64,000 nt of DNA, taken from the NCBI RefSeq assembly GCF_029871245.1, contig NZ_SSON01000075.1, positions 448,943 through 512,942 of the forward strand. Reading direction: 5' to 3'. Below, in pieces: positions 1 to 8,877 of this stretch. Each line of letters begins with the position of its first letter. Positions within the stretch are counted from its first letter, which is position 1. The notes beneath the pieces were generated by a model. That model was not told the origin of the DNA. It did not search any database and saw only the letters and a list, made by a program, of their open reading frames with translations. The position numbers and the translations under genes were made by a program. The DNA comes from Pseudomonas sp. BN102. GTDB taxonomy: Bacteria; Pseudomonadota; Gammaproteobacteria; Pseudomonadales; Pseudomonadaceae.

Positions 1-24
1 GCATGCCCTTGTAGGATGGACCGG

Positions 25-124
25 TGTAGGGGCGAATTCATTCGCCAAGGGCGGCGCAGCTGCCCCCTATGACTTGGCAAGGGCAGACCTCCGGCCTGCT
101 TGGCGAATAAATTCGCCCCCACAG
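25..124. repeat. Family A intergenic palindromic repeat
   Basis: The element begins TGTAGGGGCGAATTCATTCG and ends with the complementary arm around 101-123, with a GC-rich centre that can fold on itself. The same outer arms recur near 6.5, 10.2, 17.3 and 61.3 kb. It is REP-like. It lies outside the first gene, and the rest of 1-277 shows nothing else I can support. Confidence 0.75.
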
Positions 125-277
125 AAAAAGCGTATACCTGCGTCTGGGGCCGGTCTAACCACTTGAAATAGCTCGAAATTGATTCAATCCCGGCAAAGCC
201 GCGCGATATCTGGCCCCTGGCCATCGCCCGACAGCTTATCCACAGCTTCATCCACTACCTTTGTGGGTAACCGTTCG

Positions 278-1036
278 TCAGGCTTCGCCGGACTTATCCA
301 CAGACAGAAGCGGGGCGAGGAGAGCGCACATGCTGCGCCAGTGGGAGCCTTCCCAGTACAGGCGTTGGCAGGCATCGCAGCTGAGGAAGCGCGAGTAGAG
401 CGCGCCGATGCGCGGCGGCAGGCGCGGGCGGGCGAGTTCCGCGTCGATTTCCCGCAAGGGGCGGTTGCAGTGCAGGCAGCGGCTGAAGGGGCGGGCGCTG
501 CGGGCCAGGTCCAGGCGCTCGAAGAGTTCGCGCAGCTGCAGGGCTGGTTTCAGGGCATGCACGTAGCAGCCGTGGCTGATGATGCGGCGCTTGAGCAACT
601 CGCGGTCGCGGGTCAGCACGATGCGCCCCTCGTGGGCGGCGATCTCGGCGATCTCGCCATCCTCGAAACAGTTGTCGTAGAGGGTGTCGAAGCCGCTCAT
701 GCGCAGCAGGCTGGCCAGCCCGCCGAGGTGGGCGTCGGCGACGAAGCGCAAAACGCGCAAGGGCTGGGCACGCACCTTCAGCAGGGGGCTGATGTCCAGG
801 GTCTCGAACTTGGGATAGACGGCCAGGCGGTCGCCGTCGAGGATCAAGCGGTCGAAGCCCACCGACTCGCCATTGAGCAGCACCAGTTCCACTTCCGTAT
901 GGGGCACGCCCAGGGCCTCGATCATGTGTTTGACCGTGGCCGCCCGCGCACAGGCGCAGGTGAAGGCTTGCCGACGCCGTTCAGCCGGCAGGAAGTCGTT
1001 GAGCTCCTCATAGAAGCGGAAGGTTGCGCTGGCCAT
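278..1036 (-). CDS. Mut7-C RNase domain protein with N-terminal ubiquitin-like domain
   Basis: A 252-residue protein. The first 80 or so residues match the Mut7-C ubiquitin-like domain. The rest matches the Mut7-C (PIN-like) RNase domain, with conserved acidic positions (FVADAHLGGLA, YDNCFEDGEI, VLTRDREL) and a C-terminal zinc-ribbon pattern CxxC...CxxC (CLHC and CDAC). A predicted RNA- or tRNA-processing nuclease; its substrate cannot be read from the sequence. I start it at the ATG reading MASATFRFYE because the longer frame adds 20 unconserved residues. It follows the peroxiredoxin gene on the same strand, separated by a strong hairpin, and is probably not part of the steroid regulon. Confidence 0.8.
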   Translation of the reverse strand: MASATFRFYEELNDFLPAERRRQAFTCACARAATVKHMIEALGVPHTEVELVLLNGESVGFDRLILDGDRLAVYPKFETLDISPLLKVRAQPLRVLRFVADAHLGGLASLLRMSGFDTLYDNCFEDGEIAEIAAHEGRIVLTRDRELLKRRIISHGCYVHALKPALQLRELFERLDLARSARPFSRCLHCNRPLREIDAELARPRLPPRIGALYSRFLSCDACQRLYWEGSHWRSMCALLAPLLSVDKSGEA

Positions 1037-1060
1037 GCAGGACAGTATGGCAGCCCGCAG

Positions 1061-1086
1061 GCGCGCCCTCCCGATGGAGGGCGCGC
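1061..1086 (-). terminator. Intercistronic hairpin downstream of peroxiredoxin
   Basis: Perfect 11-bp stem (GCGCGCCCTCC with its complement) and a 4-base loop between the peroxiredoxin stop and the Mut7-C start. No T-run follows, so it may be an attenuator or a transcript 3' stabiliser rather than a full intrinsic terminator. Confidence 0.5.
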
Positions 1087-1092
1087 GAGCGG

Positions 1093-1746
1093 TCATTTCG
1101 GCTGGGCGACTACCCGCAGGTAAGGCTTGAGGGTCTTGTAGCCCTGGGGATATTTCTTCTGCGCGTCCTCGTCCGACACCGAGGTGGGGATGATCACGTC
1201 GTCGCCCGGCCGCCAGTTCACCGGTGTCGCCACCGTGTGCTTGGCGTTCAGCTGTAGCGAGTCCAGCAGACGCAGCACCTCGTCGAAGTTGCGCCCCGCG
1301 CTCATCGGGTAGACCAGCATGGCCTTGACCTTCTTGTCCGGGCCGACGATGAACACCGAGCGTACTGTGGCGTTGTCCACGGCGGTGCGCGGACCGGCGC
1401 TGGCGTTGGGATGGATCATGTCGTAAAGCTTGGCCACGGTGAGGTTTTCGTCACCGATCATCGGGTAATTCACCGCATAGCCCTGGGTTTCCTCGATATC
1501 GCCGACCCACTTGCGGTGGTCGCTGACCGGGTCGACGGAAAGGCCCACCACCTTGGTATTGCGCTTGTCGAATTCGGGCTTGAGCTTGGCCATGTAGCCC
1601 AGTTCGGTGGTGCAGACCGGGGTGAAGTCCTTCGGGTGGGAGAACAGGATGGCCCACTGGTCGCCGATCCACTGGTGGAAATTGATAGTGCCTTCGGTGG
1701 TTTCGGCCGTGAAATCCGGGGCCTCGTCGCCAATACGTATTGCCAT
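1093..1746 (-). CDS. 1-Cys peroxiredoxin (Prx6/LsfA type)
   Basis: A 217-residue AhpC/TSA-family peroxidase that reduces H2O2 and organic hydroperoxides in the cytoplasm. The peroxidatic cysteine is C45 in the motif DFTPVCTTELG. There is no second conserved resolving cysteine, and the long C-terminal domain (VNWRPGDDVIIPTSVSDE, then KYPQGYKTLKPYLRVV) is characteristic of the Prx6 subfamily. AGGAGGT lies just upstream of the ATG. LsfA of other pseudomonads is the nearest named relative I know, but orthology is not established here. It may protect against oxidative by-products, though no steroid-type operator was seen in front of it. Confidence 0.93.
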   Translation of the reverse strand: MAIRIGDEAPDFTAETTEGTINFHQWIGDQWAILFSHPKDFTPVCTTELGYMAKLKPEFDKRNTKVVGLSVDPVSDHRKWVGDIEETQGYAVNYPMIGDENLTVAKLYDMIHPNASAGPRTAVDNATVRSVFIVGPDKKVKAMLVYPMSAGRNFDEVLRLLDSLQLNAKHTVATPVNWRPGDDVIIPTSVSDEDAQKKYPQGYKTLKPYLRVVAQPK

Positions 1747-2018
1747 GTTCGACCTCCTATCTGGTGGCTGGGGAAAAGCCGTCGCTGCGGCAGCCGATTT
1801 AGCAGGCCGGGCGGGCGCCTCGGACCTGTCGGGGCTAACAGTATAGGTCTCCCTCCCGCGCCTGCCCGGACGGCGCTGGATCAGTGGTCATGCGGCGGGG
1901 CTGGGGGACTGCTATTCCTACCCAGAAGAGGGCATCGGACGGGGCAATGTCTCCGTGACCGGGACTGCCCGGGTCGCCAACCGGCCGCATGGGCCCGGGC
2001 AGCGACGGGAGGTGTCGA

Positions 2019-2849
2019 ATGGTCAAGCATGAAAACGGGCGGGCCGACCGCTCCCCTGCCGAGGTGTATGAGGCATTCTTCGTTCCGGCCCTGTTCCAGC
2101 AGTGGGGCGCGCGGGTGGCTGCCGAGGCCGGCATCACTTCCGGCCAGCGGGTGCTCGATGTGGCCTGTGGTACCGGGGTGTTGGCGTGTGCTGCGGCCGA
2201 GCGTGCCGGACCCGAGGCCGAGGTGGTGGGGCTCGATGCCAATGCGGAGATGCTCGCCGTGGCCCGGCGCAAATCGGCGTCCATCGAGTGGCTGGAAGGG
2301 CGGGCCGAAGCCCTGCCGTTTCCTGACGCGAGTTTCGATGCAGTCGTGAGCCAGTTCGGTTTCATGTTCTTCGACGACCGGCCAGCGGCCCTTCGGGAAA
2401 TGTGCCGTGTGCTGCGGCCCGGCGGGAACCTCGCCATCGCCGTGTGCGACGGGCTCGAGCACTCGCCCGGCTACGCCGCTCTCGCCAAGCTGTTGCAGCG
2501 GCTATTCGGCGACCAGGTGGCCAATGCGTTCCGCGCACCTTTCGTGCTCGGCGACGAGCGATTGTTGCTGGCGCTCTGCAGCGAGGCGGGTATCACCGAT
2601 GCCAAGGTCATGCGGCACGAGGGAACGGTGCGATTTCCCTCCATCGACGCCTTGATCTCCACCGAGCGAGCCTGCGTGTGGACCCTTGGCGGCATGCTCG
2701 ACGAAGGGCAGTTCGCGTGGTTGCGGCAGGAAGCGGAGCCGGCGCTGCGAGGTTTTGCCGCAACCGATGGCTCGGTCGCTTTCGCCATGCCGGCTCTCGT
2801 CATTACTGCCCACAAGGGCGACAGCGCGGAGTGCGGCTGGGTTGCCTGA
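2019..2849 (+). CDS. Class I SAM-dependent methyltransferase (UbiE/Methyltransf_11 type)
   Basis: A 276-residue protein with the Rossmann SAM-binding motif VLDVACGTGVLA near residue 40, the acidic ribose-binding loop VVGLDANAEML, motif II ALPFPDASFDAVVSQFGFMF, and motif III VLRPGGNLAIAV. The substrate is unknown. The start is the ATG at 2019, six bases after GGGAGG, rather than the ATG ten codons upstream. It is followed after 134 bp by the GYD gene on the same strand and may be cotranscribed with it. No steroid operator was found upstream, so a link to the catabolic island is only positional. Confidence 0.85.
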   Translation: MVKHENGRADRSPAEVYEAFFVPALFQQWGARVAAEAGITSGQRVLDVACGTGVLACAAAERAGPEAEVVGLDANAEMLAVARRKSASIEWLEGRAEALPFPDASFDAVVSQFGFMFFDDRPAALREMCRVLRPGGNLAIAVCDGLEHSPGYAALAKLLQRLFGDQVANAFRAPFVLGDERLLLALCSEAGITDAKVMRHEGTVRFPSIDALISTERACVWTLGGMLDEGQFAWLRQEAEPALRGFAATDGSVAFAMPALVITAHKGDSAECGWVA

Positions 2850-2983
2850 ACACCAGATGGGGCCCGCATCGGGCCGGGAGATTCAATGTGCGGAAGGCAG
2901 ATCTGGCGAGGGGGCGGCCACTCTCCAGATGATGGTTTCCGAAGCGGCGGCCGCCATCCAGCAACCTGAACAGGAGCTAGAGA

Positions 2984-3274
2984 ATGGCTACGTACATCAC
3001 GCTTGCCAACTTCACCGACCAGGGCATCCGGTCCGTCAAGGATTCCCCAGAGCGCTTCCTGGCCTTCAAGGCCATGGCCGAGCAGCTCGGTGTTTCGGTC
3101 AAGGCGGCCTATTGGACCGTGGGCAACTACGACATCGTGCTGGTCGTCGAAGGGACCGACGAAGCTGCGACCACGCTGCTGCTGAAAGTCGGCATGCTGG
3201 GCAACGTCAGGACCCAGACGCTGCGCGGATACTCGGAGCAGGAGTTCCGGGGCATCGTGGGCAAACTGTCGTAA
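2984..3274 (+). CDS. GYD domain protein
   Basis: A 96-residue protein matching the GYD family, named for the conserved Gly-Tyr-Asp-like segment, present here as GNYDIV around residue 47. Related ferredoxin-like-fold proteins form dimers, but the family has no settled enzymatic function. A good ribosome site (GGAGCTAGAG) precedes the ATG. GYD genes are commonly found near catabolic operons, but nothing in this sequence fixes a substrate. It converges on the EthD-domain gene, with a short non-coding gap between them. Confidence 0.8.
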   Translation: MATYITLANFTDQGIRSVKDSPERFLAFKAMAEQLGVSVKAAYWTVGNYDIVLVVEGTDEAATTLLLKVGMLGNVRTQTLRGYSEQEFRGIVGKLS

Positions 3275-3338
3275 CGCGCGGTAGATCGCTATCCAGGGCG
3301 GTGCCAGGCAAGGGATGCCCGGCACCGGCCTGTTCCCG

Positions 3339-4070
3339 TCAGCCCGCAGCCACTTTCAGCAGGTACTGGCTGGTGGGCAGTACATCGATCCTGTCGAAGT
3401 CGATGAAGCGGTTGCAGCTGTCCATCATCGCCGCCAGGTTCTTCTGGAACTTCGCCTCGTCGCCCACCGCATCGAAGAAGGCCATGGGATCGGTCATGGC
3501 GGCCGGCGGGAAGGCTTCCTCGACTATGGCATCCAGCGGCGTGGCGCCGTGGGTCAGGGCGCGCACCACCAGGTTCTGCACGTAGAGGAAGTTGTCCTGG
3601 GTGTCGATGGCCACCCGGGTGTGGTGATTGCGCCAGATATCCAGCCAGGCCTCCCGGGTCAGGCGCGGCGGGCAGCTGAGGAAGGCGATCTGCGAAAAGC
3701 CGTGGGTACGCTGGCCGGGGTGGGCCGGGAAGCGGGTATTGCGAATGGCTACCGATTCGCACACCAGATAGGCCGCCTGGCGGCTCGAGACCTCGGTGAG
3801 CACAGCGTCGAACGGGCGGCGGGACTCGGTGTTGGCGCTGTCGACCCAGAGGGACAGGGTGGCGTCCGGCAGCGGCCGGTTGTTCTCCTGGCGCAGGCCG
3901 GCGGCGGGGGCCACATCGGCATCCGCCAGGTTCAACTGCAGGCCTCGGGCGCCCAGGGCGAAGAGACGCTCAGCAACTGCGCCGCGCAGGTGTTCGGCGA
4001 AGGCGTCGAGGCTGTACTCTGGGGCGCGCCACAGGGTGTAGATGATCTTTTCCACGGCAAGGTCCCTCAT
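3339..4070 (-). CDS. EthD domain-containing protein
   Basis: A 243-residue protein with EthD-like (dimeric alpha/beta barrel) features. The N-terminal half begins EKIIYTLWRAPEYSLDAFAEHL. A second EthD-like unit follows (LTREAWLDIWRNHHTRVAIDTQ). The ATG at 4070 has a poor ribosome site. A GTG at 4055, preceded by GAGGGAC, is an equally good start. A copy of the 16-bp steroid operator dyad lies 68 bp upstream, which ties this gene to the steroid regulon although it sits outside the main cluster. EthD proteins are small accessory factors of oxidation pathways or cyclase-like enzymes, and the role here is unknown. Confidence 0.75.
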   Translation of the reverse strand: MRDLAVEKIIYTLWRAPEYSLDAFAEHLRGAVAERLFALGARGLQLNLADADVAPAAGLRQENNRPLPDATLSLWVDSANTESRRPFDAVLTEVSSRQAAYLVCESVAIRNTRFPAHPGQRTHGFSQIAFLSCPPRLTREAWLDIWRNHHTRVAIDTQDNFLYVQNLVVRALTHGATPLDAIVEEAFPPAAMTDPMAFFDAVGDEAKFQKNLAAMMDSCNRFIDFDRIDVLPTSQYLLKVAAG

Positions 4071-4137
4071 TGGGCAGTGAAGATGGCCGGTATTCGGCCG
4101 GGCAGGCAGACCATGCCGTGCGGCGCCCGGCCATGCA

Positions 4138-4153
4138 TCGTCCGGGCGGACTA
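4138..4153 (-). promoter_or_regulatory. Steroid-regulon operator dyad, site 1 (EthD gene)
   Basis: TCGTCC-GGGC-GGACTA, an inverted repeat with a 4-base spacer, 68 bp before the ATG. Both half-sites fit the consensus TMGTCC-N4-GGACKA shared by 13 promoters in this window. Confidence 0.7.
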
Positions 4154-4360
4154 GCGGATGAGCGGCCGGTGCCCTGGCGGTGGCGGTGCTAGCGTTAGAG
4201 GAGGGGGAGGTGCCGGCCATAGGCAGCGCCATGCCCTTACGGCAGGGCCGCCCGGTCTTTCGCCGCCCACAACTTTCCAGTTCCGAGTCGGTGCCGCCTG
4301 GTGCCGCCGGCGGGCGTGCGGCCTAGCCCCAACCTATAAACCCGCACGGAGGTGATTGCC

Positions 4361-6463
4361 ATGGCCCGTACAACCCCCATCAGCCATTACCGCAACATCG
4401 GCATAGTGGCCCACGTGGATGCCGGCAAGACCACCACCACCGAACGGGTTCTCTACTACACCGGGGTCAACCACAAGATGGGCGAGGTGCACGACGGCGC
4501 CGCGACCATGGACTGGATGGTCCAGGAGCAGGAGCGCGGCATCACCATCACCTCGGCGGCTACCACCGCCTTCTGGACCGGCTCGCGCAAGCAGCTGGAG
4601 AAATTCCGCATCAACATCATCGACACCCCCGGCCACGTCGACTTCACCATCGAGGTCGAGCGCTCCCTGCGCGTGCTCGACGGCGCAGTGGTGGTGTTCA
4701 GCGGCGCCGACGGCGTGGAGCCGCAGTCCGAGACCGTCTGGCGCCAGGCCGACAAGTACCATGTGCCGCGCATTGCCTACGTGAACAAGATGGATCGCGC
4801 CGGCGCTGACTTCCTGCGCGTTGTGGAGCAGATCAAGAAGCGCCTCGGCCATACCCCGGTGCCCATCCAGCTGCCCATCGGCCAGGAGGAGAACTTCCAC
4901 GGCCAGATCGACCTGATCCGCATGAAGGCCATCTACTGGAACGACACCGACCAGGGTGCCAATCCCCGCGAGGAGGACATCCCCGCCGAACTGCTGGACC
5001 AGGCCCGGCACTGGCGCAACGTGATGCTGGAGGTCGCGGCCGAGGCCAATGAAGAGCTGATGACCAAATACCTCGACGAGGGCGACCTCTCCGAGGACGA
5101 GATCAAGACCGGCCTGCGCATCCGCACCCTGTCCTGCGAAGTGGTGCCGGCGGTGTGCGGCTCTTCCTTCAAGAACAAGGGCGTGCCGCTGGTGCTCGAC
5201 TCGGTGGTCGAGCTGCTGCCGGCGCCGACCGAGATCCCCTCCATCCGCGGCACCCACCCGGACCACCCGGAGAAGGAAGACGAACGCCACGCCGACGACA
5301 GCGAACCTTTCTCGGCCCTGGCCTTCAAGATCGCCACCGACCCCTTCGTCGGCACCTTGACCTTCATTCGCGTCTACTCCGGGGTACTGAACTCCGGCGA
5401 TGCTGTGCTCAACTCGGTGAAAGGCAAGAAGGAACGGGTCGGCCGCATGGTGCAGATGCACGCCAACCACCGCGCCGAGATCAAGGAAGTACGCGCCGGC
5501 GACATCGCCGCGCTGATCGGCATGAAGGACGTCACCACCGGCGATACCCTGTGCGACCTCAACAAGCCTATCGTGCTGGAACGCATGGACTTCCCCGAGC
5601 CGGTGATCTCCATCGCCGTCGAACCCAAGACCAAGGCCGACCAGGAAAAGATGGGGATCGCGCTGGCCAAGCTGGCCCAGGAAGACCCGTCCTTCCGGGT
5701 CAAGACGGACGAGGAAACCGGCCAGACCATCATTTCCGGCATGGGCGAGTTGCACCTGGACATCATCGTCGACCGCATGAAGCGCGAGTTCAGCGTCGAG
5801 GCCAACACCGGCAAGCCGCAGGTGGCCTACCGCGAAGCCATTCGCAAGACCTGCGAGATCGAGGGCAAGTTCGTCCGCCAGTCTGGCGGCCGCGGCCAGT
5901 ACGGCCACTGCTGGATTCGCTTCGCCCCGGCGGACGAAGGCGAGGAAGGCCTGGCGTTCGTCAATGAAGTGGTCGGCGGCGCCATTCCCCGCGAGTTCAT
6001 CCCGGCCATCCAGAAGGGCGTCGAGGAGCAGATGAAGAACGGCGTGATCGCCGGCTATCCACTGCTGGGCCTGAAGGCTGCGGTGTTCGACGGCTCGTTC
6101 CACGACGTGGATTCCAGCGAGATGGCCTTCAAGATCGCCGCCTCCATGGCCACCAAGCAGCTGTCGCAGAAGGGCGGTGCGGTGCTGCTGGAGCCGGTGA
6201 TGAAACTGGAAGTGGTGACGCCCGAGGAATACATGGGCGACATCATGGGCGACCTCAACCGCCGCCGTGGCCTGATCCACGGCATGGAGGACGGTCTGTC
6301 CGGCAAGATCATTCGCGCCGAAGTACCCCTCGGCGAGATGTTCGGCTACGCCACCGACGTGCGCTCCATGTCCCAGGGCCGCGCCAGCTTCTCCATGGAG
6401 TTTGCCCGCTACGCCGAGGCCCCGGCGAGCATTGCCGACGCCATCGTCAAGAGGTCGGGTTGA
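4361..6463 (+). CDS. fusA2: Elongation factor G, second copy type (EF-G1B)
   Basis: A 700-residue translational GTPase. G1 is [20 protein letters not shown]3 is DTPGHVDF and G4 is NKMD, followed by EF-G domains II-V including [16 protein letters not shown] and the C-terminal EFARYAEAP. The start is the ATG at 4361, seven bases after GGAGGT. Many pseudomonads carry fusA1 in the str operon and a second, isolated fusA2. This copy has no rpsL, rpsG or tuf neighbour, so fusA2 is the better assignment. It catalyses ribosomal translocation or a specialised variant of it. It is probably chromosomal background rather than part of the catabolic island. Confidence 0.9.
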   Translation: MARTTPISHYRNIGIVAHVDAGKTTTTERVLYYTGVNHKMGEVHDGAATMDWMVQEQERGITITSAATTAFWTGSRKQLEKFRINIIDTPGHVDFTIEVERSLRVLDGAVVVFSGADGVEPQSETVWRQADKYHVPRIAYVNKMDRAGADFLRVVEQIKKRLGHTPVPIQLPIGQEENFHGQIDLIRMKAIYWNDTDQGANPREEDIPAELLDQARHWRNVMLEVAAEANEELMTKYLDEGDLSEDEIKTGLRIRTLSCEVVPAVCGSSFKNKGVPLVLDSVVELLPAPTEIPSIRGTHPDHPEKEDERHADDSEPFSALAFKIATDPFVGTLTFIRVYSGVLNSGDAVLNSVKGKKERVGRMVQMHANHRAEIKEVRAGDIAALIGMKDVTTGDTLCDLNKPIVLERMDFPEPVISIAVEPKTKADQEKMGIALAKLAQEDPSFRVKTDEETGQTIISGMGELHLDIIVDRMKREFSVEANTGKPQVAYREAIRKTCEIEGKFVRQSGGRGQYGHCWIRFAPADEGEEGLAFVNEVVGGAIPREFIPAIQKGVEEQMKNGVIAGYPLLGLKAAVFDGSFHDVDSSEMAFKIAASMATKQLSQKGGAVLLEPVMKLEVVTPEEYMGDIMGDLNRRRGLIHGMEDGLSGKIIRAEVPLGEMFGYATDVRSMSQGRASFSMEFARYAEAPASIADAIVKRSG

Positions 6464-6480
6464 GCGGTTGACCGGTTCCT

Positions 6481-6581
6481 TTGTAGGGGCGAATTCATTC
6501 GCCAAGCAGGCCGAAGGCCTGCCCTGCAAGGTCGAAAGTGGGCCGCTGCGCGGCCCTTGGCGAATGAATTCGCTCCTACAA
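6481..6581. repeat. Family A intergenic palindromic repeat
   Basis: Outer arms TTGTAGGGGCGAATTCATTC and CGAATGAATTCGCTCCTACA flank two internal GC-rich hairpins. It occupies nearly the whole gap between fusA2 and the ChaC gene. Confidence 0.8.
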
Positions 6582-6630
6582 CATGAAGCCGTTCCCAGTG
6601 CAGTAGGTGGTCCGTGCAGGAACCGCAGAG

Positions 6631-7347
6631 ATGGACGACAAGCGAATCCTACCTGTCGAACAACGAAGACTGACTGCCGACCTGGTGGCACGGGTCGAAC
6701 GATTCGAGCCCGATCCCGGACCGGAGCCAGGGACCCACGAACATACCGAGGCGGAGTTCGACGCCATGGTGGAATCCCTGCTGCGGGAATACACGCCAAG
6801 GGAACTTTGGGTCTTCGCCTACGGCTCGCTGATCTGGAACCCTGAGTTCGAGGTGATCGAAAGCCTGCGCGCCACCGCCCACGGATGGCACCGCTCGTTC
6901 TGCCTCAAGCTCACGCGTTGGCGCGGCACCCGCGAACTGCCGGCGCTGATGCTGGCGCTGGACCGGGGCGGAAGCTGCAAGGGTGTGCTCTACAGGCTGC
7001 CGGCCCAGGACCATTTCAAGCAGCTGGGCCAATTGTTGATGCGGGAAATCGACGCGAACCCGCCCACCAATATCCCGCGCTGGATTCCGGTGAAGACAGC
7101 GGCCGGCGTCGTCAGGGCCCTGGCCTTCGTCGCCGCGCGTGAAGGCAACGCCTATGCGGGAAAGTTGCCGCCGGAAAGCGTCGCCCATGTCCTGGCCCGT
7201 GCGGCCGGCCACTGGGGATCGGCCGCCCAGTACCTGTATCGGACCGTGACCATGCTGGAGGAGCACGGCATCCGCGATCGCAACCTGTGGCGTATCCAGG
7301 GCTTGGTGGCGCGCGAGATCGAGGACTACCTGTCGGGTGGTGGATGA
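6631..7347 (+). CDS. Gamma-glutamylcyclotransferase, ChaC family
   Basis: A 238-residue protein with the ChaC signature FAYGSLIWNPEFE (substrate-binding YGSLxW loop) followed by the conserved glutathione-site region (GWHRSFCLKLTRWRGT, LMLALDRGGSCKGVLYRL). Known ChaC enzymes cleave glutathione in the cytosol to 5-oxoproline and Cys-Gly. I prefer the ATG at 6631, with AGGA nine bases upstream, over the GTG at 6607, because the extra residues look unconserved. It is separated from fusA2 by a repeat and ends at a bidirectional terminator, so it forms its own unit. Its role in the steroid island, if any, is not visible. Confidence 0.85.
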   Translation: MDDKRILPVEQRRLTADLVARVERFEPDPGPEPGTHEHTEAEFDAMVESLLREYTPRELWVFAYGSLIWNPEFEVIESLRATAHGWHRSFCLKLTRWRGTRELPALMLALDRGGSCKGVLYRLPAQDHFKQLGQLLMREIDANPPTNIPRWIPVKTAAGVVRALAFVAAREGNAYAGKLPPESVAHVLARAAGHWGSAAQYLYRTVTMLEEHGIRDRNLWRIQGLVAREIEDYLSGGG

Positions 7348-7359
7348 TCCTGTTGTTTC

Positions 7360-7389
7360 TGTAGAGGCGAATGAATTCGCCCCTACAGG
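7360..7389. repeat. Minimal family A palindrome
   Basis: A near-perfect 30-bp palindrome consisting only of the two family A arms (CTGTAGAGGCGAAT and its complement), with no internal GC-rich portion. It lies immediately after the ChaC stop. Confidence 0.7.
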
Positions 7390-7422
7390 AAAAGCCAGCC
7401 CACGGTCGTGCCGTCCCAAAAG

Positions 7423-7448
7423 AAAAACGGGCCGTAGGGCCCGTTTTT
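7423..7448. terminator. Bidirectional intrinsic terminator
   Basis: Stem ACGGGCC/GGCCCGT with a GTAG loop, flanked by five A and five T, so it works on both strands. It sits between the convergent ChaC and LLM-oxidoreductase genes. Confidence 0.85.
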
Positions 7449-7467
7449 CATTCCACACTCCCGCTGC

Positions 7468-8601
7468 TCAGGTCAGTCCGTTCTGTTTGCGGAAGTGGGG
7501 AATCACGTGTTCGCCGATGTTCTTCAGGGTCTCCAGCTGGGCCCACTGCGGTACAGTGCCCATCTGGCAGATGAAGAGGATCTCGTCGGCGCCGGCGTCG
7601 ATCAGGCGCTGCACGTAGCCGATGCAGTCGTTCACGGTGCCGTAGGCATGGTTGGGGTTCATCATCGCCATGGTCGGGTCGGAGAAGTCCACCTTGACCT
7701 CCTCGGAGGCGAAGCGCGACTTGATCACCGCCTGGCCGTTGCCATCGACGAAGGTGTCGTCCTTCCACTTCTCCGGGTCCGGGCGCTCGCCGCCGGCGTA
7801 CCAGTAAGCCAGGGACTCCATGAAGTAGCGCTGGCCGCGGATGCCGATATGGCGGGCCTTCTCGTTGTCGTCGAGGACGATGGCCGGGCACAGCGCGGCG
7901 ATATGGCGGTTGGGGCGGAAGCCCACTTGGTTCTTCTCGTCACGGTTGTCCCAGGCCTCGTGGTACATGGCGACCTTCTTGGCGATTTCCTCGGGGCCGC
8001 CGAAGCCCAGCACCAGGGCGCCCATGCCGCGGCCGCCGGCGTTCTTCAGCGACTCGGTGTTGGTGCAGGCCAGGTACATCGGCGGGTGCGGGTCCTGGTA
8101 GGGCTTGGGATGGATGGGGCGCTTGGGAATCTTCACGAAGTCGCCGTTATGTTCGATCTCGTCCTGCACGAACATCTTCGGGATCAGGTACATGGCTTCG
8201 TCGATCTGCGGCTGCAGGGTGGCCAGGTCGTAGCCGAAGGTGCCGGCCTCCTGCTGGGTACCGCCCTTGCCCACGCCGAAGTGCACGCGGCCCTTGGACA
8301 GCAGATCGAGGGTAGCGATGCGCTCGGCCACCTTCACCGGGTGGTTCATCGCCGGCGGCAGGCAGACCACGCCATGGCCGATGCCGATGCGCTCGGTCTT
8401 GCCGGCGACGAAGGCGAGCATGGTTTCCGGAGCGGACATGTGCGAGTAGTTGGTCAGCGCGGTGTGTTCCACGCACCAGAAGTTGTCGAAGCCGAGCTTG
8501 TCGGCGAGCACGGCCTGCTCGACGGTTTCGTCGAAGATGCGACGGTCGCCTTCGCGGCTGCTGTCGATCGTCTGTGCCTCGTAGATCAGGGAGAATTTCA
8601 T
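7468..8601 (-). CDS. LLM-class (luciferase-like) flavin-dependent oxidoreductase
   Basis: A 377-residue TIM-barrel protein of the bacterial luciferase-like superfamily (FSLIYEAQ start, FWCVEHTALTNYSHMSAPE, GVGKGGTQQEAGTFGYD, PPMYLACTNTES). Such enzymes use FMNH2 or F420 for monooxygenation or hydride transfer. The substrate here is unknown. Its own leader holds an operator dyad (86 bp upstream) and an AACAACAA motif just before the ATG, so it is controlled like hsaA, whose gene lies upstream on the same strand. The FMN reductase HsaB next door could supply reduced flavin. A steroid-ring or side-chain oxidation step is a reasonable guess only. Confidence 0.8.
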   Translation of the reverse strand: MKFSLIYEAQTIDSSREGDRRIFDETVEQAVLADKLGFDNFWCVEHTALTNYSHMSAPETMLAFVAGKTERIGIGHGVVCLPPAMNHPVKVAERIATLDLLSKGRVHFGVGKGGTQQEAGTFGYDLATLQPQIDEAMYLIPKMFVQDEIEHNGDFVKIPKRPIHPKPYQDPHPPMYLACTNTESLKNAGGRGMGALVLGFGGPEEIAKKVAMYHEAWDNRDEKNQVGFRPNRHIAALCPAIVLDDNEKARHIGIRGQRYFMESLAYWYAGGERPDPEKWKDDTFVDGNGQAVIKSRFASEEVKVDFSDPTMAMMNPNHAYGTVNDCIGYVQRLIDAGADEILFICQMGTVPQWAQLETLKNIGEHVIPHFRKQNGLT

Positions 8602-8612
8602 GCGCTTGGCCC

Positions 8613-8623
8613 TTGTTGTTCTT
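8613..8623 (-). promoter_or_regulatory. Crc/Hfq-type CA motif in LLM gene leader
   Basis: The minus strand reads AAGAACAACAA 12-22 bases before the ATG, containing two overlapping AAnAAnAA matches. In pseudomonads such A-rich motifs near start codons are bound by Hfq with Crc to block translation when preferred carbon sources are present. Confidence 0.55.
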
Positions 8624-8686
8624 GGTTCAGTCGACCCGTAATTCCGGGCCTTGGGCGCATGGTGTGGGATCGGAGAAGAGCCGGAA

Positions 8687-8702
8687 TCCTCCAAAAAGAC
8701 TA
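8687..8702 (-). promoter_or_regulatory. Steroid-regulon operator dyad, site 2 (LLM gene)
   Basis: TCCTCC-AAAA-AGACTA on the plus strand, 86 bp before the ATG. One half-site departs from consensus at the third base, as in the hsaA site. Confidence 0.55.
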
Positions 8703-8727
8703 GTCATCTTGATCCGCCGGAAAGCAC

Positions 8728-8750
8728 GACGCCCGCGCAGGGCGGGCGTC
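8728..8750 (-). terminator. Hairpin downstream of hsaA
   Basis: Perfect 9-bp GC stem (GACGCCCGC with its complement) and a 5-base loop between the end of hsaA and the LLM promoter. It lacks a T-run. Confidence 0.4.
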
Positions 8751-8770
8751 TCGGGAGGCCATATGGTTTT

Positions 8771-8856
8771 CGTAGGGTGGACATCGCTTTTCATGTCCAC
8801 CATCGGTGTTGATCCCATCGCCGATGGTGGATCGGTGAAGCGTGATCCGCCCTACG
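8771..8856. repeat. Family B palindromic repeat (CGTAGGGTGGA)
   Basis: The arms CGTAGGGTGGACATCG and the complementary ATCCGCCCTACG end enclose GTCCACC/GGTGGAT sub-stems. Near-identical elements lie at 14.6 and 48.8 kb. This one follows the hsaA stop. Confidence 0.75.
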
Positions 8857-8877
8857 TCACCGGGGCCGGCAAGGTGC

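Noticed and set aside
4361-6463. fusA2 as a fusidic-acid resistance determinant acquired with the island
   Set aside because: It is a complete EF-G of the kind found in many pseudomonads, with no mobile element next to it.
4334-6799. An 821-codon minus-strand frame across fusA2
   Set aside because: Shadow of fusA2. The product is low-complexity (long runs of A, G, H, V) and has no motif.
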